Assembly: GCA_026129185.1 (NCBI GenBank)
Contig: JAHCIO010000002.1
Location: forward strand, 123,559-187,558
DNA length: 64,000 bases
DNA from: Promineifilum sp019695075
GTDB taxonomy: Bacteria > Chloroflexota > Anaerolineae > Promineifilales > Promineifilaceae
Direction: 5' to 3'
The position numbers and the translations under genes were made by a program. Of this stretch, positions 46,096-55,267 are shown piece after piece (position 1 is the first letter of the stretch; each line of letters opens with the position of its first letter). The notes beneath the pieces were generated by a model that was not told the origin of the DNA, did not search any database, and saw nothing but the letters and a program-made list of their open reading frames with translations.

Positions 46096-47117
46096 GGACG
46101 TTCCGGGCGCAGGCGTGGGGCGTCTGGCTGCTGGCCGGCGGCGCGCTGGTGTTGGCCACGCGCAATCCGCTCTATTTGCTCTTGCTGTTGGTCATCTCTC
46201 GCGTCGTGCAGGCCAGTTGCGCCAGCCGGGCGACCGGGCCGCGGCTGCGCTACGGCCGCATTGCCGCGTTCATCCTCCTTTTCTCGACGCTCTTTAACCT
46301 GCTCACGGCCCACGTCGGCGAGACGGTGTTGCTGACGCTGCCGGCGGGCTGGTGGCTCATCGGCGGGCCGATCACGCTGGAGGCGGCCGTCTATGGCTTC
46401 GTCACCGGCCTGGGCCTGGTCACGTTGCTGTCGTTCTTCGTGGCCTTCAACGCCGTCGTGCCGACCGGGGAGTTGATCGGCCTGGTGCCGGCGGCGCTCT
46501 ATGAACTGGGGTTGGTACTACTACTGGCCATCACCTACGTGCCGGAGACGGGCCGGCAGCTGCAACGCATCCGTGAGGCGCAGGCCATCCGCGGCCACCG
46601 CGTGCGCGGCCTGCGCGACTGGCGGCCGATCGTCATCCCGTTGCTGGTTGGCGGCCTGGAGCGGGCCATGAACCTGGCCGAAACGATGGTCGCCCGCGGC
46701 TTCGGCGCGGTGGCCCCCGTGGCCACGCCCTGGCGCGTGCGGTTGGGGCTGCTGGCCGGGCTGGCGCTGACGCTGGCGGGGGCGTTGCGGCTGGCCTGGT
46801 CGGGGGTGGACGGCTGGGCGCTGATCGGCGCGGGCGCGGTGGCCATCGGCCTGGCCTATCGCGCCCTCAGCCGAGGCGTCAGGCGCACGCGCTACCGCCC
46901 GCGCCCCTGGACGAAGGCCGATACGACCGTTGTCGCCGGGGCGCTGCTGCCGCTCCTTCTGCTGCTGCCGCTGCCGGCGCTGGCCGGGGCGGGGCTGGCC
47001 TACGAACCGTATCCGCGTCTGTCACTGCCGGCGTTTGCGCCCTGGGCGGGGCTTCTGTTGCTGGGGTTGGCCGCGCCGGCGGTCTGGCAGGCGACGCCCA
47101 CGCGGGAGGCGGCATGA
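46092..47117 (+). CDS. ECF transporter T component (EcfT)
   Basis: 341 residues, ATGA overlap with the S gene. A polytopic transducer with the two coupling-helix motifs AQAIRGHRVRG (about 164-174) and AETMVARGFGA (about 200-210), the Ala-Arg-Gly signatures that dock in the ATPase grooves. N-terminal NPLYLLLLLVISRVVQASC is typical of CbiQ/EcfT. The C-terminal 80 residues form extra TM segments. Confidence 0.88.
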   Translation: MRTFRAQAWGVWLLAGGALVLATRNPLYLLLLLVISRVVQASCASRATGPRLRYGRIAAFILLFSTLFNLLTAHVGETVLLTLPAGWWLIGGPITLEAAVYGFVTGLGLVTLLSFFVAFNAVVPTGELIGLVPAALYELGLVLLLAITYVPETGRQLQRIREAQAIRGHRVRGLRDWRPIVIPLLVGGLERAMNLAETMVARGFGAVAPVATPWRVRLGLLAGLALTLAGALRLAWSGVDGWALIGAGAVAIGLAYRALSRGVRRTRYRPRPWTKADTTVVAGALLPLLLLLPLPALAGAGLAYEPYPRLSLPAFAPWAGLLLLGLAAPAVWQATPTREAA

Positions 47118-48745
47118 TCGCCCTGCATCGCCTGACCTACCATTACCCCCAGCGGGCGGCCGCCGCGCTGCGCGACATCACCTGGGATGTGGCCGATGGC
47201 GAGTTCGTGCTCGTGGCCGGCGCGTCCGGCTCGGGCAAGTCGACGCTGTTGCGCTGCCTCAACGGCCTCGTGCCCCACTTCAGCGGCGGCGTGCTGGCCG
47301 GACGGGTGGAAGTGGCCGGCATTGATGTCGTCGCCGCCGGGCCGCGCGTCATGAGCCGTCACGTTGGCTTCGTCGCCCAGGACCCGGAGGCCCAGGCCGT
47401 GCTCGACCGCGTGGAGGGGGAGATCGCCTTTGCCCTGGAGAATGCCGCCGTGCCGCCGGCGGAGATGCGCCTGCGCGTCGAGCAGGCGCTCGACCTGGTG
47501 GAGCTGACGCCGCTGCGCGACCGGCCGCTGGGCACGCTATCGGGCGGCGAGCGGCAGCGCCTGGCCATTGCCGCGGCGCTGGCCCTGCAACCGCGCGTGC
47601 TGGTGCTGGACGAGCCGACGAGCCAGCTTGACCCACAGTCGGCCGAGGAAGTGCTGCGGGCGCTGGTGCGACTGAACGAAGACCTGGGGCTGACCATTGT
47701 CCTGGCCGAGCACCGGCTGGAGCGTATCGCCCGCTACGCCGACCGGCTGACGTTTCTTGAGGACGGGCGTGTAGTCCATGATGGCCCGGTGCGGGCAACG
47801 CTGCCGCTCATTCCCGGCGCGCCGCCGGTGGTGGCTTTGGGGCGGGCGCTGGGCTGGCAGCCTGTGCCGCTGACGGTCAAGGAGGCCAGGCCGCTGGCGG
47901 AGGCGCTGCCGGCCGTGATTCTCGCCGCGCCGGAGGCCGCGCCCGCGCCCGAACGGCCCGCCGCGCCGCGTCTTCAGGTCGAAGGGTTGCGATTTTCGTA
48001 TAATGGACAGGAGACGTTGCGCGGCATCGACCTCAGCGTGGCCCCGGGCGAGGCGGTGGCGTTGCTGGGGCGCAACGGCGCGGGCAAGTCGACGCTGCTG
48101 AAGTGCGTCGTTGGCCTGCTGCGCGGCCAGGCGGGCGAGGTGCGCGTCAACGGGCGCTCGACGCGCGGCCGGCACGTGGCCGACATCTGCCGCGAGGTCG
48201 GCTACCTGCCCCAGAACGCCGACGACCTGTTGTTCGCCGATACGGTGGCCGACGAGATGCGCATCACCCTGCATAACCACGGCCAGACGGCGTCGGCGGC
48301 CGAGCGCGCGGCGTGGCTGGCGCGGCTGGGGCTGACTGAGCTGGCCGGAGCTTACCCGCGCGACCTGTCGGCCGGGCAGCGGCAGCGGGTGGCGCTGGGA
48401 GCGGTGACGGCGACGCAGCCGCGGCTGTTGCTGCTCGACGAGCCGACGCGCGGCCTCGACCGGGCGGCCAAGACGGCCCTGGCGGCGTTGTGGCGTGGCT
48501 GGCTGGCCGAAGGGGCGGCGATCCTGTTGGTGACGCACGATGTCGAACTGGCCGCCGCTTTCGCCAAGCGGACGGTCATGTTGAGCCGGGGCGAGGTCAT
48601 CGCCGCCGGGCCGACGCGCGAGGTGCTGGCCGGCGCGCCCCACTTCGCGCCACAGATGGCGCGCCTGTTTCCCGGCCGCGGCTGGCTGACAGTCGAGGAT
48701 GCCCTGCGCGGGCTGGGCCGGCCGGCCAACGCAGCGAACGGATAG
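47114..48745 (+). CDS. ECF transporter ATPase, EcfA1-EcfA2 fused
   Basis: 543 residues with two ABC ATPase domains in one chain. Walker A GASGSGKST (36-44) and GRNGAGKST (about 319); signatures LSGGERQRLAIA and LSAGQRQRVALG; Walker B LVLDEPTSQLD and LLLDEPTRGLD; switch His in AEHRLERIA and THDVELAAAF. Both sites look catalytically competent. ATGA overlap with the T gene completes an S-T-AA' module. Confidence 0.93.
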   Translation: MIALHRLTYHYPQRAAAALRDITWDVADGEFVLVAGASGSGKSTLLRCLNGLVPHFSGGVLAGRVEVAGIDVVAAGPRVMSRHVGFVAQDPEAQAVLDRVEGEIAFALENAAVPPAEMRLRVEQALDLVELTPLRDRPLGTLSGGERQRLAIAAALALQPRVLVLDEPTSQLDPQSAEEVLRALVRLNEDLGLTIVLAEHRLERIARYADRLTFLEDGRVVHDGPVRATLPLIPGAPPVVALGRALGWQPVPLTVKEARPLAEALPAVILAAPEAAPAPERPAAPRLQVEGLRFSYNGQETLRGIDLSVAPGEAVALLGRNGAGKSTLLKCVVGLLRGQAGEVRVNGRSTRGRHVADICREVGYLPQNADDLLFADTVADEMRITLHNHGQTASAAERAAWLARLGLTELAGAYPRDLSAGQRQRVALGAVTATQPRLLLLDEPTRGLDRAAKTALAALWRGWLAEGAAILLVTHDVELAAAFAKRTVMLSRGEVIAAGPTREVLAGAPHFAPQMARLFPGRGWLTVEDALRGLGRPANAANG

Positions 48746-48755
48746 GAGAAATGTG

Positions 48756-49319
48756 ATGCCACGATTGACGAAGATCTATACCCGTGGCGGCGACGCCGGG
48801 CAGACAAGCCTCGGCGGGGGGCAGCGTGTGGATAAGGACTCATGGCGCGTGGCCGCCTATGGCACGGTGGACGAGTTGAATTCGCATCTGGGCGTGGCCC
48901 TGGCCGCCGGATTGACGCCGCGGCTGGCCGGCGTCGTGGCCGAGATACAGAACGAACTGTTCCACCTCGGCTCTGACCTGAGCTTCCTGGAGGCCGACAA
49001 GGCCAACCTGCCGCTGCCGCAGATCGAGCCGCGCCACGTCGCCCGGCTGGAGGCGCTTATCGACGAATTGACGGCGGTCGTCGGGCCGCTGCAGAACTTC
49101 ATCCTGCCCGGCGGCGCGCCGACCGCGGCCTATCTGCACGTGGCCCGGACCGTCTGCCGCCGCGCCGAGCGGGACGTGATCGCCGTGGCCCGCGAAGAGA
49201 GCATCGGGGCGCAGGTCGTCCCCTACTTGAACCGGCTGTCGGACGCGCTCTTCGTCATGGCCCGCTACGAGAATCACGCGCGGGGCATTGCTGAACCTCT
49301 CTGGGACAGCCGGGCATAG
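48756..49319 (+). CDS. Cob(I)alamin adenosyltransferase, PduO type
   Basis: 187 residues from ATG 48756 (AGGAG upstream). Attaches the 5'-deoxyadenosyl group to reduced cobalamin. ATP-binding N-terminus IYTRGGDAGQTSLGGG, YGTVDELNSHLG, the Arg-rich CRRAERDVIAV and YLNRLSDALFVMAR are diagnostic of the PduO/CobA2 family. Last gene of the riboswitch operon: it converts imported corrinoid to the coenzyme form. Confidence 0.94.
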   Translation: MPRLTKIYTRGGDAGQTSLGGGQRVDKDSWRVAAYGTVDELNSHLGVALAAGLTPRLAGVVAEIQNELFHLGSDLSFLEADKANLPLPQIEPRHVARLEALIDELTAVVGPLQNFILPGGAPTAAYLHVARTVCRRAERDVIAVAREESIGAQVVPYLNRLSDALFVMARYENHARGIAEPLWDSRA

Positions 49320-49435
49320 GGGCAAATCAGCTGTCCTCCGGCTTGGCCGGAAATGGGCGATCGGACTACAATGCAGCCTCAACCGGCGTCATCGCTCGCG
49401 CGTGACGACGATTTTTCAGCGGAGAGGGAATCATT

Positions 49436-49600
49436 ATGTTGCAGAACCTGGCCGTCGCGGCCGTCGTTGTGGTCATCTTGTGGGTCATCATCCTGGGGCT
49501 GTACCTCATGATCACCCGCCGTCAGCCCGACGTCGCCGCGCAGATGAAAGCTTTGGAAGAGCGGCTGGAGCGCGCCGAGCGCGAGGCCGAACAGCGCTAG
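49436..49600 (+). CDS. 54-residue single-TM protein (CcmD-like)
   Basis: MLQNLAVAAVVVVILWVIIL begins the protein; a single helix to about residue 26, then TRRQP and a charged coiled-coil tail (KALEERLERAEREAEQR). The layout resembles CcmD-family small proteins, though no ccm genes are nearby. GGAGAGGGAA precedes the ATG, and a TTGGCC-18-TACAAT promoter (49343-49372) is plausible. The downstream lipoprotein gene starts 9 nt after its stop. Confidence 0.6.
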   Translation: MLQNLAVAAVVVVILWVIILGLYLMITRRQPDVAAQMKALEERLERAEREAEQR

Positions 49601-49609
49601 GCCGGCTCC

Positions 49610-50284
49610 ATGCCCACGACACTCCGGCGCTCCCTTGTAACCCTCGTGATCCTGTTGGTCATGTTGCCGCTCATGGCCTGCCTGGGCACGGCCGAGACCG
49701 AACCCGATGCCTGTGACGGCCCTGACTTCCTGTTCGCCGATGACTTCAACGGCGAACTCAACTGCGGCTGGGCCACTTACGATCGCGGCGGCGGCACGGC
49801 GACCATCGATAACTCGGCCATGCAACTGACCGTCGGCCAACCGGGCCAACTGTGGTGGACCAACCCCGGTAAGACGTTTGACGATGTGGTCATCACCGCC
49901 GAGGCGCGGCAGGTCGATGGCCCCAACGACAACGCCTATGGCCTCATCTGCCGCTACCAGGACGAGGAGAACTTCTACGTCTTTCTCGTCAGTGGCGACG
50001 GTTACTATGCCATCGGCAAATACCAGAGCGGCAGCGACACCGTCACCTACCTGACGCCCAACGCGCAGTTCCAACCCTCCGACGCGATCAACGTCGGCGT
50101 GGCCTCCAACGAACTGCGTGTCAGTTGTATCGGCAGTGAACTGAGCCTGGAGGTCAACGGCATTCCGCTCATCACCGTGAGCGATCCCACCTTTGTCAAC
50201 GGCGACATCGGGCTGGCGGCCAGCACGTTGCAGCCGGGCACGGCCATCATTGAGTTCGATAATGTCCGCGTCACGCAACCTTAG
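49610..50284 (+). CDS. Lipoprotein with LamG/DUF1080-like domain (paralogue 1)
   Basis: 224 residues. Lipobox LPLMAC (Cys25), then FLFADDFNGELNCGWATYD opening a jelly-roll domain, GLICRYQDEENFYVFLVSGDGYY, and closing IIEFDNVRVTQP. Same fold type as the two secreted proteins at 7472-10571, and paralogous to the next gene, with which it overlaps by 23 nt. No catalytic residues are seen; probably carbohydrate-binding or structural on the cell surface. Confidence 0.7.
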   Translation: MPTTLRRSLVTLVILLVMLPLMACLGTAETEPDACDGPDFLFADDFNGELNCGWATYDRGGGTATIDNSAMQLTVGQPGQLWWTNPGKTFDDVVITAEARQVDGPNDNAYGLICRYQDEENFYVFLVSGDGYYAIGKYQSGSDTVTYLTPNAQFQPSDAINVGVASNELRVSCIGSELSLEVNGIPLITVSDPTFVNGDIGLAASTLQPGTAIIEFDNVRVTQP

Positions 50285-50954
50285 CGGCCTGGTCGTGGCC
50301 ATCGGGCTTCTGCTGCTGGCGGCGTGCGGCGGCCGGTCACTGGTCCCGGGCAGCGCCGCGCCGGGCCAGGGGAACAACGCCGCCGCGCCGACCGGGCCGT
50401 TGCTGGAGGAGTTCATCCCCGGCCAGACGGGCAACTGGCTTCTGGAAGGGGACGAGGCGTCGTCCACGGCCGTGGTCAGCGAGCAACTGGTCATCACCGT
50501 CGACGCGCCCAACACCATGCAGTACGCCACCTACACTGACCGCGCCTTCGACAACTTCGTGCTGGAGGTCGATGCCTGGCAGCGTTCCGGCGCGCCGGAG
50601 AGCAGCTACGGCGTTCTCTTCCGCGTCACCGAGGACGGCCAGTTCTACCGCTTCGACATCACCGGCGATGGGCTGTACATGGTCGAGCGGCGCGCGGCCG
50701 ACGGGACGTGGGCGCGCCTGGTGCGCGAATGGACGCCGACCGCGGCCATCAATCAGGGCCTCAACGTCGCCAACCGGCTGAAGATCATCGCCAACGGGCC
50801 TGATCTGTCCTTTTACGTCAACGGCATTTTGCTGACTCAGGTCAGCGACGCCAACCTGACCAGCGGCGCTATCGCCCTCGACGCCGGTTCGTTTGCCGGC
50901 AAGGGGCTACAAGTGGCGTTCGACAACGTCAGCGTGACGCCCGGTTCGGGCTAG
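50262..50954 (+). CDS. Lipoprotein with LamG/DUF1080-like domain (paralogue 2)
   Basis: 230 residues from ATG 50262, inside the end of the previous gene. Lipobox LLLLAAC, a Gly/Ala/Pro linker, then YGVLFRVTEDGQFYRFDITGDGLYMVERR and the terminal QVAFDNVSVTPGSG, matching paralogue 1 domain for domain. Tandem duplication. Confidence 0.68.
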   Translation: MSASRNLSGLVVAIGLLLLAACGGRSLVPGSAAPGQGNNAAAPTGPLLEEFIPGQTGNWLLEGDEASSTAVVSEQLVITVDAPNTMQYATYTDRAFDNFVLEVDAWQRSGAPESSYGVLFRVTEDGQFYRFDITGDGLYMVERRAADGTWARLVREWTPTAAINQGLNVANRLKIIANGPDLSFYVNGILLTQVSDANLTSGAIALDAGSFAGKGLQVAFDNVSVTPGSG

Positions 50955-50967
50955 GCGAGAGGGCAGG

Positions 50968-51819
50968 ATGGACATCCGGCGTCAGGTAGCCGCGGCGGCC
51001 GGCTCCCCGGTCATCGACATTGCGCCGCTGGGCGGCGGCTGCGTCAGCGTCGTCTACGAGGCGCGCCTGGGCGACGGCCGGCGCATCGTAGCCAAGGCGG
51101 ACGAAAGCGGCAGCGACACGCTGGCCACCGAGGCGTTCATGCTGCGCTATCTGGCCGAGCGGACGGCGCTGCCCGTGCCCGCCGTAGTGGCCGTGGACGG
51201 CGGCGTGCTGCTGATGGAGTACGTTGAGGGGGACAGCCGCTTCGACGGCGCGGCCGAAGAGGATGCTGCCGAGCGGCTGGCGGCGCTGCACGCCCTGACC
51301 GCGCCCACGTTCGGCTTCGAGCGGGACACGCTCATCGGCGGGCTGCGGCAGCCCAACCGCCCGACGGCCGGCTGGCTCGACTTCTTCGCCGAGCAGCGGT
51401 TGATCTACATGGCCGGCGAGGCCGCCCGCGCGGGGCGCTTGCCGGCGGCGACGCGGGCGCGCGTGGAGCGGCTGGCCGGCCACCTCGACCACTGGCTGAC
51501 CGCGCCGGCCGCGCCGTCGCTCATCCACGGCGACGTCTGGACGACGAACGTGCTGGCTCGCGGCGGGCGCATCACCGCCTTTCTAGACCCAGCCATCAGT
51601 TTCGCCGACGCGGAGATCGAGTTGGCCTTCATCGGCCTGTTCGGCACGTTTGGCCGGGCCTTCTATCAGCGCTACCACGCCCTGCGCCCCATCGCCCCCG
51701 GCTTCTTCGAGGAGCGGCGCGATCTCTATAACCTCTACCCGTTGCTCGTCCACGTCCGCCTGTTTGGCGGCAGCTACGTCGGCCAGGTGGAGCGCGTGCT
51801 GGCCGACTACGGCTTCTGA
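50968..51819 (+). CDS. Fructosamine kinase-family protein
   Basis: 283 residues of the APH/fructosamine-3-kinase fold. KADESGS (ATP-site Lys), LLMEYVEGD (hinge), SLIHGDVWTTNVLA with the catalytic Asp, and FLDPAISFADAEIELA, the DPA-type metal loop. Phosphorylates ketosamine adducts on proteins, leading to deglycation. The family call is firm, activity inferred. Confidence 0.88.
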   Translation: MDIRRQVAAAAGSPVIDIAPLGGGCVSVVYEARLGDGRRIVAKADESGSDTLATEAFMLRYLAERTALPVPAVVAVDGGVLLMEYVEGDSRFDGAAEEDAAERLAALHALTAPTFGFERDTLIGGLRQPNRPTAGWLDFFAEQRLIYMAGEAARAGRLPAATRARVERLAGHLDHWLTAPAAPSLIHGDVWTTNVLARGGRITAFLDPAISFADAEIELAFIGLFGTFGRAFYQRYHALRPIAPGFFEERRDLYNLYPLLVHVRLFGGSYVGQVERVLADYGF

Positions 51820-51827
51820 GCCGCCCG

Positions 51828-52538
51828 ATGGACGAGGCGACCGTCCGCCGGTTGGTGGCGCTGAACGAGGCGTTCTATAGCCGCTTCGCCGCGCCCTTCG
51901 CCGCCAGCCGGGCCGGGCCGCAGCCGGGGTATGAGCGCTTGCTGGCCTACGTGCCCGCGGGGCGGCCGCGCGTGTTCGATGCCGGCTGCGGTGACGGGCG
52001 CTTTGGGCGTTTCCTGCGCGCGAGCGGGCACGAGGTCGATTACGTCGGCGTCGATTTCTCCGCCGCCCTGTTGGCCGCGCGCGACGTGGATGGCGATGTG
52101 GCCGGCCGCTTTGAGCAGCGCGACCTGAGCCAACCCGGCAGCCTGGATGGTTTGGGCCGCTTTGACCTCATCGTTTGCCTGTCCACGCTGCAACACATCC
52201 CCGGCCGGCGCAACCGCGCCCGCTTGCTGGCGGAGATGGCCGCCGGCCTCAACGCCGGTGGCCGCGTCGCCCTGGCCAACTGGCAATTCCTGGGCAGCGC
52301 GCGGCAGCGGCGCAAGATTCGCCCGTGGGCGGAGGCCGGGTTGGATGAGCGCGATGTCGAGCCGGGCGACTACCTGCTGTCGTGGCAGCGCGGCGGCGAG
52401 GGGCGGCGTTACGTGGCCCTGGTGGACGACGAGGAGACGCGGCGACTGGCAGAGGGGGCGGGATTGCGTATAGTCGAGCTATTCCGCAGCGACGGCCGCG
52501 AGGGCGACCTCAACCTCTATGCGCTCCTGGCCGGTTGA
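51828..52538 (+). CDS. Class I SAM-dependent methyltransferase (Trm9-like)
   Basis: 236 residues. SAM motif I FDAGCGDGRFGRFL, motif II FDLIVCLSTLQHIPG, then LNAGGRVALANWQF. The stretch GDYLLSW...RRYVALVDDEETRRL resembles the Trm9/ALKBH8 group that methylates wobble uridines, but this is only a likeness. Starts 8 nt after the kinase gene. Confidence 0.75.
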   Translation: MDEATVRRLVALNEAFYSRFAAPFAASRAGPQPGYERLLAYVPAGRPRVFDAGCGDGRFGRFLRASGHEVDYVGVDFSAALLAARDVDGDVAGRFEQRDLSQPGSLDGLGRFDLIVCLSTLQHIPGRRNRARLLAEMAAGLNAGGRVALANWQFLGSARQRRKIRPWAEAGLDERDVEPGDYLLSWQRGGEGRRYVALVDDEETRRLAEGAGLRIVELFRSDGREGDLNLYALLAG

Positions 52539-52562
52539 CAGGGGGCGGGCCGGTGCTACAAT
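52535..52562 (+). promoter_or_regulatory. Promoter of the yqeY gene
   Basis: TTGACA (52535-52540), 16-nt spacer, TACAAT (52557-52562), about 23 nt before the ATG. Confidence 0.7.
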
Positions 52563-52585
52563 CCGCACTTGGGCACGAAAGCGTC

Positions 52586-53029
52586 ATGGATCTGAAAGAG
52601 CAACTGCGAGCCGACCTGAACACCGCCATGCGCGGGCACGACACCCAGCGACGGGATGTATTGCGCATGCTCCTGGCGGCCATCCAGCAGACGGAGGTCG
52701 ATTCCCGCGTTCGGCTCGACGACGCTGGCGTGCAGGATGTCCTGCGCCGGCAGATCAAGCAGCGCCAGGAGAGCATCGCCGACTTCACGCGCGCCGGCCG
52801 GGCCGAAGACGTTGCCCGCGAGACGGCTGAGGCCGAGTTGATCGCCGCTTACTTGCCCCAGATGATGACCCGCGAGGAGATCGAGCAGTTGGCCCGCGCG
52901 GCCATCGCCGAGACGGGCGTCCGCGACGCCAAAGGCATGGGCCAGGTGATGAGCCGCCTCATGCCCCAGGTGAAGGGACGGGCCGACGGCCGGCTCGTCA
53001 ACGAAGTGGTGCGCGGTCTCTTGCAGTGA
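52586..53029 (+). CDS. GatB/YqeY domain protein
   Basis: 147 residues from ATG 52586: MDLKEQLRADLNTAMRGHD, RRDVLRMLLAAIQQTEVD, AYLPQMMTREEIEQLA, and GMGQVMSRLMPQVKGRADGRLV. This is the YqeY tail domain of GatB as a free protein, thought to have tRNA- or amidotransferase-related affinity. Typical length. Confidence 0.9.
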   Translation: MDLKEQLRADLNTAMRGHDTQRRDVLRMLLAAIQQTEVDSRVRLDDAGVQDVLRRQIKQRQESIADFTRAGRAEDVARETAEAELIAAYLPQMMTREEIEQLARAAIAETGVRDAKGMGQVMSRLMPQVKGRADGRLVNEVVRGLLQ

Positions 53030-53057
53030 ACCCTCCCAGTCGCCCCCTGTGGCCATT

Positions 53058-55241
53058 ATGAATCGTAACCTGTGGAACGAGCAGGTCGATCACTTCCGGT
53101 TATGGGTGCGGCGTTATGCCCTGCCGCTCTTCTTCGTCACCGTCGCCCTGGGCATGACGCTCATTCTCGCCTATGACTTGCCCGGCGAGCGCCAGGTCGA
53201 TGTTGCCGTTGACCGCCCGGCTCCCAATGACATCTTCGCTCCGCGCGCGCTGACCTTCACCAGCGATCTGTTGACCGGGCAGGCGCGTGACCAGGCCACC
53301 CGCGCGGTCGCCGACGTCTATACACCGCTCGACCTGGCCATCGGCCGTGCTCAATTGGGCCTGGCGCGCAACTTCTTCGCCTTCGTCGAGACGGTGCGCG
53401 CCGACTCCAGCGCCACCACCGACCGGCGCATGGGCTACCTGCGCGCCGCCAAGGGGCTGACCATCAGCGAGGAGGTGGCCGAAGGCCTGCTGAGCCTGAG
53501 CCAGCCCGATTACGAGAAGGTCAAGGCCGATGTGCTGGCCATCATCGAAGAACTGATGCGCGAGGAAATTCGCCCGGCGCAACTGGCCGACTATCAGCGC
53601 ACGGCGCGGCGGCTGGCCAGCCTGGAGTTGTCGCCCTTGCAGACCAGCGTCGTCACCGAACTGGCCTACCAGTTCATTATCGCGACCGTCTTCCCCGACG
53701 AGGAGGCCACGGCCGCCCTGCGGAATGAGGCGGCCGCGGCCGTGCAACCGGTGACGCGCAGCGTGGCCCGCAACCAGCGCATCGTTCGCGCCGGGGAGAT
53801 CGTCACGCCGGCCGACTACGAGCTGCTCAACGAGCTGGGCCTGCTGCGCACAGACGCCAACTGGCGGCACACGGCCAGCATGGCCGTGGCTTCGTTGCTA
53901 ACGACCTCGCTCATTGCTGTCTACTGGGCGCGCTTCCAGCGGACGCAGTTCCCCAACGGCCGCTACCTGGCCGTCATCGGCGGCCTGCTGCTCATTTTCA
54001 CCGCCGTGGCCAAGCTTATGGTCGGCAACGACACGCTGGCCTACTGGTATCCGCTGACGGCGCTGTCGTTGCTGCTGGCCGTCGTCTATGACACACGCTT
54101 TGCCATCCTGGTCACGATGCTGATGGCCGGGCTTGTCACTTTCGCCGGGCCAAGCTCGCTGGAGCGGGCCATCTACCTGGCCATGGGCGGCCTGGTCAGC
54201 GTGCTGACGTTGCGCGACGCGCAGCGCATCTCGGCCTTTTTCCGCGCCGGGTTGCTGGCGGCCCTGGGCCACATGACGGTCGTCGTCCTCTTTTGGCTGC
54301 TGGAGGACGCGCCGCCGCGGGCCTTGCTGCTGCCGTCGGCCTATGCGCTGGGCAACGGCCTGCTATCGTCCGGTCTGACGCTGGCCGGGCTGTACGTGCT
54401 CGGCGGCCTCTTCGGCATCGTCACTATCCTGCAATTGCAGGACCTGTCGCGGCTCGATCATCCATTGCTGCGCGAACTGCTGCGCCGCGCGCCGGGAACG
54501 TACCACCACAGCATCATGGTCGCCAATCTGGCCGAACAGGCGGCCGAGCGCATCAACGCCAACAGCACTCTCGTGCGCGTCGGCGCGTTCTACCACGACG
54601 TCGGCAAGATGGTGCGCCCGCCCTACTTCGTCGAGAATCAGGAGGGCATGGACCCCCACGCCTCTCTTGATCCGCACACCAGCGCCCGGATCGTTATCAG
54701 CCACGTGGCCGACGGTTTGGAACTGGCCCGCCGCTATCGTCTGCCGTTTCGTATCCAGGACATCATCGCCCAGCACCACGGCGAGCGGGTCACGCGCAGC
54801 TTCTACCGCAAGGCCCAGGAGGCGGCCGGCGAGGGCGTCGTCGTCGATCCCGATGGTTTTCGCTATCCCGGCCCACGCCCTACCTCGCGCGAGGCGGCCA
54901 TCGTCATGTTGGCCGACGCCATTGACGCGACTTCCACGGCCGTGCGCCCCAACACCGAGCGGGCCATTGAGAAGCTGATCAACACCATCATCGAGGATGA
55001 CGTGCTGGAAGGGCAGCTCAACCGCTCCGGGCTAAGCCTGAACGACATCGAGCAGTTGCGCCTGTCGTTCATCGAGACGCTCAAGGGGCGCTTCCACGTG
55101 CGCGTGCAGTATCCGGGCAACGAGCTGCTGACGGTCGAGAATCTGCCGGAGTTGAACCTGCCCACACCCTCGCTGAGCCTGCCCGAACCGGCGCGGCCCG
55201 AAGCGCTGCCGCGCGGCCGGCAGACAGTCAAATCCAGCTAG
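53058..55241 (+). CDS. 7TM-HD phosphohydrolase (PgpH-like c-di-AMP phosphodiesterase family)
   Basis: 727 residues from ATG 53058 (GTG 53049 is an alternative). N-terminal TM, an extracytoplasmic 7TMR-HDED domain (about 40-260), a seven-helix membrane domain (about 270-460), and a cytoplasmic HD domain with YHHSIMVANLAEQAA, FYHDVGKM and HHGERVTRSFY metal ligands. PgpH of Listeria hydrolyses c-di-AMP. Followed by ybeY and dgkA, a conserved neighbourhood. Confidence 0.9.
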   Translation: MNRNLWNEQVDHFRLWVRRYALPLFFVTVALGMTLILAYDLPGERQVDVAVDRPAPNDIFAPRALTFTSDLLTGQARDQATRAVADVYTPLDLAIGRAQLGLARNFFAFVETVRADSSATTDRRMGYLRAAKGLTISEEVAEGLLSLSQPDYEKVKADVLAIIEELMREEIRPAQLADYQRTARRLASLELSPLQTSVVTELAYQFIIATVFPDEEATAALRNEAAAAVQPVTRSVARNQRIVRAGEIVTPADYELLNELGLLRTDANWRHTASMAVASLLTTSLIAVYWARFQRTQFPNGRYLAVIGGLLLIFTAVAKLMVGNDTLAYWYPLTALSLLLAVVYDTRFAILVTMLMAGLVTFAGPSSLERAIYLAMGGLVSVLTLRDAQRISAFFRAGLLAALGHMTVVVLFWLLEDAPPRALLLPSAYALGNGLLSSGLTLAGLYVLGGLFGIVTILQLQDLSRLDHPLLRELLRRAPGTYHHSIMVANLAEQAAERINANSTLVRVGAFYHDVGKMVRPPYFVENQEGMDPHASLDPHTSARIVISHVADGLELARRYRLPFRIQDIIAQHHGERVTRSFYRKAQEAAGEGVVVDPDGFRYPGPRPTSREAAIVMLADAIDATSTAVRPNTERAIEKLINTIIEDDVLEGQLNRSGLSLNDIEQLRLSFIETLKGRFHVRVQYPGNELLTVENLPELNLPTPSLSLPEPARPEALPRGRQTVKSS

Positions 55242-55267
55242 GCCCGCCCAGGGCCACGAGTAGACGT

